Part shown: one piece after another, positions 43,852 to 55,193 of the stretch
Position numbering within the stretch: the stretch's first letter is position 1
How the letters are laid out: every line of letters begins with the position of its first letter
DNA from: Platanthera guangdongensis
Taxonomy: Eukaryota > Streptophyta > Magnoliopsida > Asparagales > Orchidaceae
NCBI GenBank assembly: GCA_039583875.1
Contig: CM077153.1
Span: forward strand, 111,472,568 to 111,536,567
Direction: 5' to 3'
Length of the DNA: 64,000 nucleotides
Translations under genes and position numbers: made by a program
The notes under the pieces: generated by a model
Seen by the model: only the letters and a program-made list of their open reading frames with translations
Databases searched by the model: none
What the model was told of the DNA's origin: nothing

Positions 43852-43889
43852 GACGACGATGAAGCAGTCGTGGTCTCCGGCTTAGTTCT

Positions 43890-43933
43890 ACATTTTCGAA
43901 GTTTTTTGGAAACTTAAAAATGTGCGGGGATTA
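43890..43933 (+). promoter_or_regulatory. PPT and adjoining hairpin of element E
   Basis: Hairpin 43890-43923 pairs ACATTTTCGAAGTTT with AAACTTAAAAATGT; the purine tract GCGGGGATTA (43924-43933) follows and then the LTR. This is the sense orientation of the element. Confidence 0.87.
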
Positions 43934-44595
43934 TGATAAGCCCGGAATCCGCGACCTGCCCGCGCAGCTTTCCAGACCGGGCGGCCTGCCTACTCAAGCC
44001 GCCAAGCCTCCCAAGCCGGGCGGTCTCCATGTCAGGCCGCTGCCAACGCCGACCCTGCTCAGCGACAAGGCCCAAGGACCCAGCCGTCAGCTCGCCAGGA
44101 AGAATCCGCCAGGCCGCGCGGCTTCCCTCCTTTCTTGTTTCTTTCTCTTTTGCTTCCCCTCACCTCTGCCCGGTTCTCCTGTACCCGGGGCAGCCGGTAA
44201 ATTTAGCCCTGCCCGTTTGGGCAGGCCCCCGAGCCTATAAATAGGGGGTGGGTGCACTCCCCAAGACACGCTGACTGGGATCCAGGAGCTCGCCTGTTAA
44301 GAGCTGCGGTCTCAAGTCTAGTGTATTGCGGCTTGTAGTCCGGTCGGCTTCCTCTTTTACTCGTTGTAACTGTTTCTCATTTTTAAGTAAAGGAAAGCCC
44401 GCCGCAAGAGTGGCATTTAAGCCGCGGCAGACGAACTCTGCTGTTGCCGCTGCCAGCGGCCCCCTTTTCCGGTCCTTTAGCCGCGACCGCTAGTAACCGA
44501 TTGGTCGACAGTCTTCTCCTTTCCTCCCCTATTCCCCAGTGTTCGAACCGTTAGCTGGTGGTGCCCGACTCCCTGTCCGTTTTCGTGCATCAACA
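43934..44595 (+). repeat. 3' LTR of element E
   Basis: 662 bp, partner of 35884-36545. The right target duplication ATCGG follows at 44596-44600. Confidence 0.95.
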
Positions 44596-44600
44596 ATCGG

Positions 44601-45233
44601 GCTCTATCGAGAGTGGGGAGATTGTGATTACACCGAATACCGGAGTTGACGCGGGATCGCATGATGAGTCCGCAAGAGGCGAGCAGCCCAGCCTGGATAA
44701 CATCAGAGAGTTAGAAAAGTAGTTTCAAGCCGAAATTCAAAAAATTAGAGCGGAGTTAAAGAAGGCGGAAGAGCGCGAGAAGGCATCGGCAGAGCGCGAG
44801 AAAGCTTTAAAGGACCATGTCGCCAGCATCTCAAGGGCTCTGGAGAGGTCTGACAGAGAAGAAAAGGCTTGCTGATGATGTCCGCTTCTACAAAGGAAAG
44901 CACTTGGCGATGGCACGAGAAGAGAAAGGGAAGCGGGCTGTCGAGCTCACCGAGCAGAGATCGCGATTGCCAGATCTCGTCGCTCCGGAGGCAGCAGCAC
45001 CAGTATAGGGTAGCCAGCACGCCGCGGACAAGGAACTGAGGCCGGCAATGGAGCCTTTGATTCCCCAGAGTCGGGTAGACCGGGAGGCCGCTCACATGCA
45101 TCGTACCATTAACTCCATTCATCATCACATCTGTCGCTTGTATAGCGAAGTTCTTCAGATAAGTGAACAGGCGGCGCACTTGTGCAGGGACAGGACGGAG
45201 AGGTCAGCATGAACTGAAAATAGAGACCACTGA
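44601..45233 (+). pseudogene. antisense gene 1 of element D, right part
   Basis: Resumes the gene interrupted at 35883: SIESGEIVITPNTGVD, then the coiled coil (KKAEEREKASAEREKAL, DREEKA region) and the end LCRDRTE near 45205. Stops near 44719 and 45006 and a frameshift near 44860 break it. It ends about TGA 45231-45233, matching the gene end in B and F. Confidence 0.82.
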
Positions 45234-45748
45234 GTCCGCAAAAACTGCGAACTATTTGATTTGTTGGTGTATAAATATTTGTGATTTAAACAATGCTCTA
45301 TGATGTGGCCTGTGATGGACTGTACTATGCTTTATGCGGACTAAATAAGATATCCGCACATTATATTGCTAATTTGTGCTTGTGTTGTGATCTGTGACGA
45401 ACTGTGCGGACTGATGTTGTGTCCGCTTCTCAGAATTTAACTTATGAATTTCTGCAGGTGGGATGTTTCTCGAGCTGGGCGGACTGAAACTGTGTCCGCT
45501 TTATTTTATGCTTTGAACTTCGCAGGTATTCCAGAGACTGGAAATAGCAAAGAGAGTGGACTCGAGTTTTGTGTCCGCGTTGTTTTTATTTTTGCTGCAT
45601 GAAAAGCTGTGGTGCGAACTTTGCAGACTCGATAGTCGAGCTGTGCGGCCTGACCAAAAAGCTGTCAGACCTCCGTTATTATAAATATTGCCCTGTTGTC
45701 TCTTTTATGCAGGAAAATAACTTTAAGAGGATCCTGCGGCCTGTACAC
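45234..45748 (+). other. region between antisense genes 1 and 2 (D)
   Basis: Related to 14690-15235 in B, with GCGGACT/GTCCGC pairs. It contains the gene 2 TATA box TATAAATA at 45680-45687, 62 bp before the ATG at 45749. Confidence 0.7.
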
Positions 45749-47592
45749 ATGGTGTCCGCCAGAACTGATGCTGCGGTTGCCTTCCACGCTGCCGATCACA
45801 GGAAATGTACTTTGACGGAGGCCGACCTTGAGGTCTGTGTTGAGAGACATATGGCGGACTCCACTCTGCTTGTCCGCCTTCCTGTGCATGAAGAAAGATT
45901 AAACTTTTCGACAGCGACCTAGATCGCCGTGCCTATCAACAACTTCGATAGCGGATTCAGATTCCCACTGCTATGGGAGATGGCAGAGATATTCGAACAC
46001 TACGGGATGGTGCCAGGCCAGCTCGCGCCCAACACCCTCGCTTCCATTTATAGCTTCCTTTCTTACTTGCGGTCTGAGAAGATTACTTTTTCCCTTAACA
46101 TATTCTGCAAGATCTTCTCAGCTCGCCCAATAACTCCGTCTGGAGGCCGCCCTTACAAAGGTGTGAGATATTTTTACTACAGATGAATGAAGGTCGTGGG
46201 TCTGCCCAACAAGATCCATAACTGGACCTCAAGGTTTCTGATCTTCGAGGGCGACCTCGGGTTTGTTTAAACCTATCCGCAGGAGCACGCAGACTCCGCC
46301 TTCAAGAGTGTCCAGTTGGATGCGGTGGAGCTTGCCATTGTTGAGTTCCTTGCTGGAGCTAGGCTGGACATAGAGCACTATATCCCGCTGCTGGCGTGCT
46401 TGGGTGACGTAAATCACGAAGAAAGTAAGCTTATGCATACTTACTCTTGTATCTGCTGCGACCTGCGTGCTAACATGTTCTTTTTCTTGCAGCGACCTTG
46501 GCTGTGCCCGCAAACCTGCCACAAACGCCAAGCGGGTTTACCCCTACACAGAGGGAGAGAAAACAAGATGCCGCAGAAAAAGGAAAGAAGAGGGGGATCC
46601 CGCGTCAGACTGCTCCTCTTCTGAAAGCTTTGCGATGCAGGGCTTTGGCAACTGCCAGAAGGATCTGAGGGGGAACCCGATGATCCACTGGCATAATAAG
46701 AACAAGCATGTCCACCTGTCGACAGTGCTTCCATCATGGAAGATTTCGAAGATCACCCACCACGCTCATGTCGCGATCTCCGCGCTCTATGGGAAGCGCA
46801 ACTTGAGCGAGTTGAAGAAGGTTGCCGCTGCCGACCTCCCTCTGCTGGCCGCCCAGGCAAGCGCGAACAGTGTCGTTACCAATCACTTCGTCTGTTCGCT
46901 GACAGGGAATCTATTTAGGCAGAATGACCAACTTCAGGAAGAGGTGAAGTTGGTAAAGGAAAGAAACAAGCGGCTAGGAAAAAGAGTTGCTGCGCGGAAA
47001 GAAGAGTTGGCCGTAAGCTTGGCTATTTTATGGCGCTCTATTTGAAGTCCGCGGCGAGCTGACATTCGTGCCTTTGCCTTTTGCAGGTCACGTGCGACTT
47101 GGAAAATGATAACTTCCAGGCCACTATGCTCCCCTTTGTGAAGGAAACCGTTGAGATCACTATCGAGCGATTTGCCCGCGGCGGCTTCGCAAAGGAAAGG
47201 GTGGACGGTGTCCCTTTTCTTTAGCTCTTCCCCGAGTTGAAGAGCAGGTAGCGGCGATGGAGCAGACTGCCAAAGGAAAAGACGTCATTGTTGAGGAGGA
47301 AGGAGAAGAAGGAGAAGAAGAAGATGGAGATGAAGAAGAAAACGGAGAAGGCGGAGAAGCCAAGACAATTGCCGACGACACTGGTTCAATCCAGCAAGGC
47401 GGAGAACAGTCCGCCGAGTCCGACGCCTCTGCATCTTCCTCTGCTGGCGAGAGCTCGCATAGCGAGTTCGTGGCCAGCACCAGTTCAGATGGCAGTAATG
47501 GAAGTGGCTCAGAGGGCTATACTCCAGAGGTTGATGTCGAAAGCCCAAGCCCTCCTGCAGAAAAGAAACAGAAGACCGCCGAAGCAGAATAA
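45749..47592 (+). pseudogene. antisense gene 2 (Transposase_28-like), element D
   Basis: ATG 45749 (MVSARTDAAVAFHAADHRKC). Exon 1 (45749-46424) is 676 nt, exactly as in F. Intron 1 is 46425-46492 (GTAAGC to TTGCAG), exon 2 is 46493-47012 (520 nt), and intron 2 is 47013-47086 (GTAAGC to TTGCAG). Exon 3 ends at TAA 47590-47592 with an acidic, Ser-rich tail and EKKQKTAEAE. Transposase_28-like signs: NNFDSGFRFPLLWEMAEI, YGMVPGQLAPN and LSYLRSEKITFSLNIF. Stops at about 45920, 46184 and 46268 and frameshifts near 46570 and 47235 disable it. Confidence 0.86.
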
Positions 47593-49226
47593 TGTACTTT
47601 TTGTTTTTACCATTTTTGCGAAGAGAGCGGACTTAAATTTGGAGTCCGCTGAATACACGAAAGATGTAACTATTTTTGATCAAGTAGAAAAGGATATTCC
47701 GGTATCAGTGTGTTTTTTGCAATATTCTCTGTTTTCTGTTATTGAAATGTATTGACGTAGTTAAGTGCGATCTCCATGTATCAGTCCGCGAAATGCAAAT
47801 ATCGTCCACACTGCATAAGTTTCTGACTTGCTAATTAGGAAAATTTATTAAATAATTTGACCACTGTTCGCGGCAAAAATAATGAGTCTAAAGTTTAGTT
47901 GGTTGTCGAAGTAAGAGATCATGCGGACTCTGACGAGTTCCAATAATAGTTCGCGATTCTCTTTGTCAACAAACCATTTAAGCTTAATGATAATAAGCAT
48001 TGCAGCCTCATATTTACCGTCAAACTGCGAGCTGAAAAGACCAACCGGGGACCAATCCTGCGGACTGGGTGGCTATAATTTCATAGTAAGCACGCATTTT
48101 AATAGAAATGATCTGTAGCTTGACGATAATAATCCAGGTGATGATATTTTATTTGCAGCTCGTCAAGTCCTTATAACTTGTCAAAGAAGACATAACTGGC
48201 GGACTCTGACGGATACCAATTCCAGTCCGCAGTAAATAAATTTTTGCAAGTTAAGAAAGATCAATCCGAGCAGGTAGGTGCATGTAGTATTGCTTTTCTC
48301 ATAGTTGGGTCACAAAAACCTCAAGATCAATCCGAACTTGGCTGACTGTGCAGATAACCAAGTACAGTTCTCGAGGATAAAAATTTCAAACCTAACAAAG
48401 TAGGCATGTGCATATTGCATTGCTTTCCTCGCAAGATCAGATATAGGAAAATTGAAAATAGTTGGCGGTCTGTGCGGACACCGTAGTGCAGTCTGTAATA
48501 GAGATTGAAATGATTCACAATACTAGGTGACCAAGCGGGCAGGTGCAGTCGGAGCGGCATTGCTTTCCTTGCTGGGTCACAGAGGCTGTAAGATCAACCC
48601 AAGGTATTGGCGGACTGAGCGGACTTAAATTGTGCAGTCCGCGCCTTGTCAACCTCCTGTGAAGAATGAGATACAGGCCTTTGTGACCAAGTGTGCAGGT
48701 GCGGCCGGAGCAGCATTGATTTCCTCACGGGGTCATAGAAGCGGTAAGCTCAACGGAAAGGTTTACCGCCCTCTTTCCTAGAGTACATCCTAAATTGATC
48801 TTTCGGGCAGGTGCGGCCGTAGCGGCATTGCTTTCCTCTGAGATCAACAAGTCTGTGGGTCTCCTGCAGGCACCGCTTGAGTATACCAGAGAGTATTCGA
48901 GGCTACAAACTTGGATGATCTATGGGCAGGTGTCGGATGGCAATGCTTTCCTCAAAGAGATCATCAAGGTGTACGCTATCCCTTGCTAGCTTAGTAGTGC
49001 TGTCAACCCCCTGACCCTCCAAAAATGCAGAGGTGGAGTCAGGTACTAGCTGTGATCCAAAATGCAGTAGACCACCGCGCAAGAATCTGCAAGCTCCCAG
49101 TACACGGTGCGAAATCTCCCCGCAACGCGTGATCATCGTGGTGTTACGCTAATGACAACAATTCTGGGGGGGGGGGGGGGGGGTCCAAGCTGGACTTGGC
49201 GATGTCTCCTGGTGTGGTGATTTTTT
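47593..49226. other. convergent spacer of element D
   Basis: Related to the spacers of B and F. Conserved-loop hairpins lie at 48527-48580, 48682-48736, 48795-48847 and 48904-48973, each with a different stem. A further hairpin at 49009-49042 pairs CCTGACCCTCC with GGTGGAGTCAGG. A run of 18 G is at 49166-49183. The block from 48840 to 49165 aligns with 18090-18420 in B. No coding sequence is seen. Confidence 0.85.
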
Positions 49227-50451
49227 TTACTTTGCATGGTAGATAGGAGAAAGTGATTGTGCCCTGTACGAAAAAATTATTAGCCAGAGATTCTTATTGC
49301 CATAATCATTGAATGAACACAAAAGATAAGTGTTTGCATAAGCATAAAACCGCTTTAAATCTTCACCATTCCAAGTATGGGGGACATCTTCTCCGCCATA
49401 GGTTTGTAGTTGATAGGCTCCATTCCTCAGGACTTCCTTAATGATGAGTGGTCCATTCCAATTCGGGTTCAGCTTGCCCACTGAAACAGTTCTTGCGGCT
49501 GCATCTAATTTTTTCAGGATGAGATCTCCCACTGAAAAATGCTTGATCCTGATATTCTTGTCAAAATATCTTGCCATTATTCGCTTGACTTCCTCTTGCC
49601 TGATGGTGGCTTCATCTCGTATTTCTTCAATTTGATACAAGCTATGTCTCATATTCTTGTCGTTAATCTCAAGTCATTCTTCCCAACTTTGCCTGGCCAG
49701 TAAGACCCTAGTAGTCGGACCTCAAATTCTACCGGGATGAGAGCCTCTAAACCGTGAGATAGCTTGAAAGGAGTTTCTCCGATAGTTGTGGAAGGGGTTG
49801 TTCTGAGGGTCCAAAAAACTGAAGGAATCTCCTCTTCCCAGTTGCCCCTCAGATTCTGCACTTTCTTTTTTAGCAAATTATGTATCTGCTTATTCGCAGC
49901 TTCTACCTGACCATTGCTTCAGGGATGATTAACTGACGAGAACCGCAGCTCTATGCCGACTTGTTTGCAAAAGTTCTTCATCTCTTCATTGTTGAATAGC
50001 GGCACATTATCCGTAATTATTGCCATCATAATCTCATGCCTGCAAATTATCTCCCCCATAAAAATTTTTTTATCACATGGGTTGTTGTCTTTGCTAGTGT
50101 CTTGGCTTCAATCCATTTGCTGAAGTAATCAATCATAACCAAGATAAAGTGTCGCTGTCCGCTCGCCATGGGAAATGGACCGAGGAGGTCCATTCCCCAA
50201 ACTGTGAAAGGCCAGGGCGTGGTGATTGACACAAGTCGCTGCGATGATTGGAGTTGAAGCGGAGCAAAGTTTTGGCATTGGGCACACTTCTTTGCATAGG
50301 ATTCAGAATCTTTTCTCATTGTGGGCAAGAAGTATCCTTGCCGCAATATTATTCTTTCCAAAGTTCTGGCCCCTGAATGGCTGCCATACTCTCCAGAGTG
50401 AATTTCTCGGAGCACCACAGGAACTTCTTCTTTAGATACGCATCTCGCCAT
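49227..50451 (-). pseudogene. integrase of element D
   Basis: The zinc finger is intact (HSGEYGSH and KCAQC), the first catalytic Asp is in WGMDLLGPFP, the second in IITDNVPLF (normally DNGPQF), and the Glu in QVEAANKQIH. The C-terminal part has KHFSVGDLILKKLD, NPNWNGPLIIKEVLRNGAYQL and VPHTWNGEDLKRFY. Frame breaks lie near 50046, between 49876 and 50040 (several stops), and near 49655. Integrase joins cDNA to host DNA; this copy is dead. Confidence 0.88.
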
Positions 50452-50481
50452 TGGGGATAGGAAAGTCTTTCTATAGAGAAT

Positions 50482-51890
50482 TCAGGAGATAAGCTTGTAG
50501 TTGGATGCTTTCATTCTGAATCTTCTCTTATCTTTCAAAGCCTGCGACAATTCTCCTATCGAGAGATATGATTTGAATGAGTCCATCCAAGAGGGTCGTT
50601 GTTCTATTTGCATCAATTCCCCTTCTTCCATAGCAGGGTAAAAAAGCTCCGAAGTTGTCTCTCCCAAGGGGAGGCCGAACTTTGCTAGCTCGTCTGCCTC
50701 TGCATTGTATACTCTTGAAACATACTTAATAGTGAACCTCTTAAACTTTCCAATCTCTGCTTTTACCACCATTAAGTATTTCTTCAGGGTAGGTTCTTTG
50801 GTTTCAAAATTCCCCAATACTTGGGATGCCATTACTAGCGATTCGGTTTTAACATGCGCATAGTCTATTCCCAACTCTTTGGAAAACCGCGGGCCCGCTA
50901 AAAGTGCTTCATATTCTGCTTGGTTATTGGTGGTTGGGAAAGAGAACCTTATGGCCTGTTTTAATTTGACCCCGTTGGGGTTAATGAGGACTACTCCCGC
51001 TCCCGAGGAGTTTTTGCCTGAAGCACCATCTATATAGATTGTCCATGCTAGCGGGGATTGATCGGCTTGTTTAGCATTAGACTCAGTTGTGTCTATTAAA
51101 AAATCTGCTAATACTTGCGCTTTGATAGCCGTTCGAGGTACATATGAAATATCAAACTCACTGAGTTCAATTGCCCATTTGGCTAGTCTTCTAGAGTTCT
51201 CCGGTTTTTCAAGGATACCTTTTAATGGCTGATCTGTAATCACCCTAATTGAGTGCGCTTGAAAGTATGGTCAAAGCCTTCTGGAAGACATTACTAATGC
51301 TAGTGCGAGCTTTTCAAGGATTGGATACCTGGTTTCAACATTCTTCAATATGTGGCTGACATAATATACCAGATATTGCCTTCTCCCTTCCTCTCTAATA
51401 AGTACTGAGCTTATTGCTTCCGAGCCTACTCCTAGATAGATGAATAATGTTTCTCCAGTGCGAGGACTTTGAAGTAAAGGAGTGGAGGTGAGCTACTTTT
51501 TGAGTTGCTTAAAAGCTTCTTCGCACTCTTTGGTCCATTCAAATTTGGACCATCCACGAAGAGTTTTGAAGAACGAGGCACTTTTATCCCCTACTCTGGA
51601 AATAAATCTCCTAAGGCCTGCTAGCCTTCCCCCTAATTGTTGAACTTCTTTAGGCGAGCGAGGTGATTGCATGTTGAGGAATGCTTTAACCTTATCCGGG
51701 TTAGGGGCAAGCCCTTCGGGGGTAAGGAGATGACCGAGGAATTTTCCTTTATTTGCTCCAAAGATACATTTCAACGGATTTAATCTCATGTTATACCTTC
51801 GTAAAGTAGTGAATGTTTCTGTGAGGTCTTGCAAATGCAAAGCAAAGTTTTATTTTTAATAAGGAGGTCATCGACATATACTTCAAGCCC
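50482..51890 (-). pseudogene. RT remnant and two RNase H domains of element D
   Basis: The RT part shows an intact VYVDDLLIK near 51870, then MHLQDLTETFTTLRRYNMRL and GKFLGHLLTPEGLAPN. The retroviral-type RNase H part (YPILEKLALALVMSSRRL) has stops near 51494 and 51270. The archaeal-type RNase H follows with its acidic residues in WTIYIDGASG, NNQAEYEALLAG, HVKTESLVMASQ (Glu for the usual Asp) and NAEADELAKFG. Upstream of YVDD the RT fingers and palm are missing. Confidence 0.87.
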
Positions 51891-52777
51891 AGGCGAAAGC
51901 ATCCAGGTTCTTCAATAAGCAAGCGATCAACTCTTCTTTTTCTTCTTCGGGGAGCTCTGAGTTGATTGTAAGTCTTTTCTCTTCATTTGCGCCAATTGAG
52001 ATTCCTTGGGTTGCTTGAGCAGGCTCCAAGTGAATCCCCTCCTAGATTTCTTCCTGATCTCCGTCCTCTCCTTGGGGTGCCTTTTCTTCTGAGGAGGCGA
52101 CTAGAGTCGCCTGGGGTGGCATTTGCTCGATCATGTTGACTCTTTTGACATAGCACTCTTGCGCCTCCCTTGGGTTGCTTCTAACCCTGTATTGCTTTCC
52201 TCCTGCTGTGAACTTGATTTCCAAATGATAGGTGGAAACTATTGCCCGATATTCATTAAGGAGGGGTCATCCAAAGATGGCGCAATAACTGCTGGCCGCA
52301 TCAACTATTACAAATGTGATAAGATTTGTCACCCCCCCCCCCGAGCGTTAATGAGAGTGTAACACATCCTTCAACATCCTTCTTTTCGACCGTGAAGCCA
52401 CACAGTGGCCCTTCGGTGGAGAGCAAAGTCTTTTCAGACCTTAGGGCCTCATAAGCACTTTTGAATATAAGATTGACCGAACTTTCGGTGTCAACTAAAA
52501 TTCTCGGAACTGTGAAGTTCTCAATGATTGCTCTGATCACGACCGCGTCGCTGAACGGGTTGGTCGTCTTCGAGAGATCGTCTGGACCAAAAGTAACGAT
52601 TTCCATTGGTGGAGCTATGGAATTCATAGCTACTTCATGCCATGAGATCTTTGCCAAAGAAGACTTCCTGCTTGATTCTGCACCCACTCCTCCGTGGATG
52701 CAAAAGAGATCACTGAGGATGCCTACGTCGTCTGCGTCGACGCTTTCTCCAATCTTGATGTTGCCATAGTATCCCAC
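51891..52777 (-). pseudogene. protease of element D and RT deletion junction
   Basis: The protease active-site loop reads ILVDTESSVNL, with Glu for the essential Gly of D-T-G. It is followed by GPLCGFTVEKKDVEGCVTL, a run of 11 C (52332-52342) that shifts the frame, and the linker to LTINSELPEEEKEELIACLL near 51930. There the sequence jumps from ...NLDAFA to just before the YVDD motif: about 520 bp present in B (roughly 21255-21780) are absent, removing the RT fingers and the first catalytic Asp. Confidence 0.85.
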
Positions 52778-54325
52778 TTTCTCAATGTCTCATTCTCCCA
52801 GAAGACTTCGGCCACCTGCTTGTCTTTAGAGGTGGACGGCTTTGATGAGGCCTCTTTTACTCCAAGACCCTTCACTTTCCCTGCGGCAAGTAGTCGGTCC
52901 ACAAGCTGTCGGAGAGCTCTGCAATCCTCAGTTGGGTGCCCTTTCTCCTTATGGAATGCACAAAAAAGATCCGAGTTTCGGGGCTTTCCTTCCACCTTCT
53001 GGATTCTTTCTTTAACTCAGTCTTTTTCTGCAGGATCTGGAGAACTTCATCTACTCTCAGGCCCATCGCAGCGAGCTCTTCCACAGGACTGTAGCTTTGC
53101 TGATCATCTGAGAATGAGCCGTCCCGAATTTGAAGGACCGGCAGGATCCGAGGAGCCACAGGAGCAGGGGTAGGGGCCAGCGGTGGTTTCTTCTCATGAA
53201 ATTGTTGATGATTTTGATAAGGCCGCTTGTGCCGGAAATTTCTTCCCCAGTGTGCCGGATGCTAATACTCTGGTAAAGGGGGTCTTGATGTTCGATCACT
53301 TGCAGAGGAATTTGTGGTGTCCCTCTTTTCGGCCTTTGCCGTTAAGTTGGATACATATGAAAGGTTGGCACTCTCTCCTTCAATGAAGTTGTTAGCCAAG
53401 GCTATCAGATCCTGGAAGGTGGCCGGTTCTTTGGTGGTTGCTTCAAACTTCAACGGCCCTTCCTTGAGTCCGTTGATTAGGGCGATTTTATAGAACTCGG
53501 GATCCACATTCTTGACCCCCAGTTTCTCCTTCTGGAAGCGATCCACAAACTATGCTACGGACTCATTGTCTGATTGCTAAATCTTGAAGAGGGCAGCTAG
53601 TCCACTCTTCCTCTTCCTGGATTGGCAAACCTTAGCAGGAGCTCTTGGCGTAGCTCGGCAAAACTGGTGATGAATCCGGGATATAGTTCATGAAACCATT
53701 CTCGGGCCTGGCCGTCGAAAGTGGTTACTAAGAACTTGCACTTCAAACCACCTAACAAGCACCTCATTGCTACAGCATCTTCAAAGCCCTGGAGATGAGC
53801 GACCGGGTCTGTTTCTCCAATGCAAAATGGGATGCGAGGTTCTCTGAAGTTATTAGGAGCCTGCTCCTGACGGATCTTATCAACAAAAGGGGACTCCCCG
53901 GCTTGAGCTACAGTAGAAATCACAGGAGGCCACTCGACCTGGTCATCCTCAGTAAAGTTAAGCCTGCGGGCTGGAGTCCCCTTGGCTACTTCGCGGAAAA
54001 AATCCATAAGTGGAGCGAGCTCGTCGGTCTGCGGCCTCGGTGGAACTACGGGCTGGATGGGCAGGCTGGATGGCGGTGGCGTCGCAGCAGGCACTTGGCG
54101 GACTGGGGTTTGGCGAACTGCCTCATCTTCGAAGGCCGCTCTAGGCTGATCGAGTCGCTGAGTTAGTGCGACTAGGGCCTGTCCGATTGCGTCGAGGAGC
54201 TGGTCGGTCTCTCTCCGGGACTGTTCGGCCTCTCTCCGGCATCGGTCGAGCACGTCCCGCAAGTCATCAGAGGTGCTCAAGCGACCTGAACGGGCACGGT
54301 AATGAGATGATCGTCGATCTGACAT
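52723..54325 (-). pseudogene. gag of element D
   Basis: ATG 54325 (MSDRRSSHYRARSGRLSTSD), 50 bp after the LTR. Coiled coil (EAEQSRRETDQLLDAIGQAL), Pro-rich linker, MDFFREVAKGTPARRLNF, capsid core with REWFHELYPGFITSFAELRQ, then FVDRFQKEKLGVKN, and a CHHC knuckle CAFHKEKGHPTEDC. Frameshifts near 53605, 53265 and 52995 and stops near 53570 and 53549 break it. Related to B gag over its length. Confidence 0.88.
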
Positions 54326-54375
54326 CTCGGTCCGCGAGTTCCAACGATAGCTTGGATCTGAAGGTCGCGTGTTAA
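54326..54375 (-). other. leader and unusual primer-site region of element D
   Basis: On the - strand after CATCAACA: TTAACACGCGACCTTCAGAT then CCAAGC. This is the shared block without a TGG primer site. Confidence 0.7.
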
Positions 54376-54919
54376 TGTTGATGCAAAAAATGCGCCCTCA
54401 AATTCCGGTAAAAAGGGAAAAAGAGAGAAGGAAACTGCAAGCAATTGTTTATTAATGGACCAAGGAAAAATGGTGATCAAGATAGATTCGAGACCGTAAA
54501 GTCCGAGATCTGAGTCCGCAGCTTTCACTAAATGGGCCTCTGGACTCGAGTCAACGTGCTTTGGTTGCACCACCTCCCCCCTATTTATAGGATGGGGGCC
54601 TGCCCAAACAGGCAGGGCTAAAATAACTGGCTGCCCGGTGTACAGGAGGACCGGGAAACGGTGAAGGTAAGCAAAACAAAGAACACGCCAGTACGTGTAA
54701 AAGGGGAGGACTGGGCTCACGGGCGGGAGCTTCCGTCTGCTGCTGCTAGGCGTGATCCTGCTGGAGGACGGCGGACTCGGCGGACTTATCTTTGAGCCCG
54801 CCTGAAGAGCTATCCTGGGAGCCGATCACCTGGGGCATGCCCAGCTGGGCGGACTGAGCACCGAGTCTGCCGCCAAGGTGGATGGGACCTTGGACGTGTT
54901 GTAGACTCTGGGGTTAACA
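54376..54919 (-). repeat. 5' LTR of element D
   Basis: 544 bp, partner of 33824-34367. Its - strand TATA box is the complement of CTATTTATAGG near 54582. ATCAC follows at 54920-54924. Confidence 0.94.
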
Positions 54920-54924
54920 ATCAC

Positions 54925-55193
54925 ATTCGGAATATTCTGGGAGATGCGCTACTCTAAATCATCGGAGATGGTATCCCAACGAATCTGGTCAATGAATGGA
55001 GAAGGGTCTTCTTCTTCTTCTTTACAAGGAGATTCTCTTGCAATAATTTCGACGCATGTTCAACCCAATTGGCAGAAAATTTGTTATCATTGTCAAGGGC
55101 ACCATCACTAAGATATGAACATTCTTGCTCCTCCAAGAGATCAACAGTAGTTGACAAGAAATTAGAATCACTTTGTCACTTCGCAGGATTCAT
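54925..55193 (-). pseudogene. gag of element C, N-terminal part
   Basis: ATG at 55193 (MNPAK then a stop at codon 6), then LSTTVDLLEEQECSYLSDGA and a Lys-rich stretch, matching the E gag N-terminus (MNPVK, TTDLSEVQDCSYFNSE). It joins 33818 across the insertion of element D. Confidence 0.83.

Larger units (their letters stand above)
35884..44595 (+). mobile_element. element E: recent non-autonomous gag element with antisense genes
   Basis: Two 662-bp LTRs (35884-36545, 43934-44595) differ at only about 20 positions by eye. Perfect ATCGG duplications flank it (35879-35883, 44596-44600). On the + strand: leader and gag; on the - strand: antisense genes 2 and 1; then PPT and 3' LTR. The 8.7 kb element has no protease, RT, RNase H or integrase and no gap where they could have been recently lost. 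It is the youngest insertion in the nest and the best-preserved copy. Confidence 0.95.
33824..54919 (-). mobile_element. element D: Tat-lineage Ty3/gypsy with antisense genes
   Basis: Bounded by equal 544-bp LTRs (33824-34367 and 54376-54919) with perfect ATCAC duplications (33819-33823, 54920-54924). It sits in the gag of C. On the - strand it has gag, protease, a partly deleted RT, two RNase H domains and integrase; on the + strand, antisense genes 1 and 2. Element E (35884-44595) is inserted in its gene 1. Without E it is about 12.4 kb. The two LTRs differ at many positions by eye (of the order of one in ten), more than those of E, as the nesting order requires. Confidence 0.94.
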
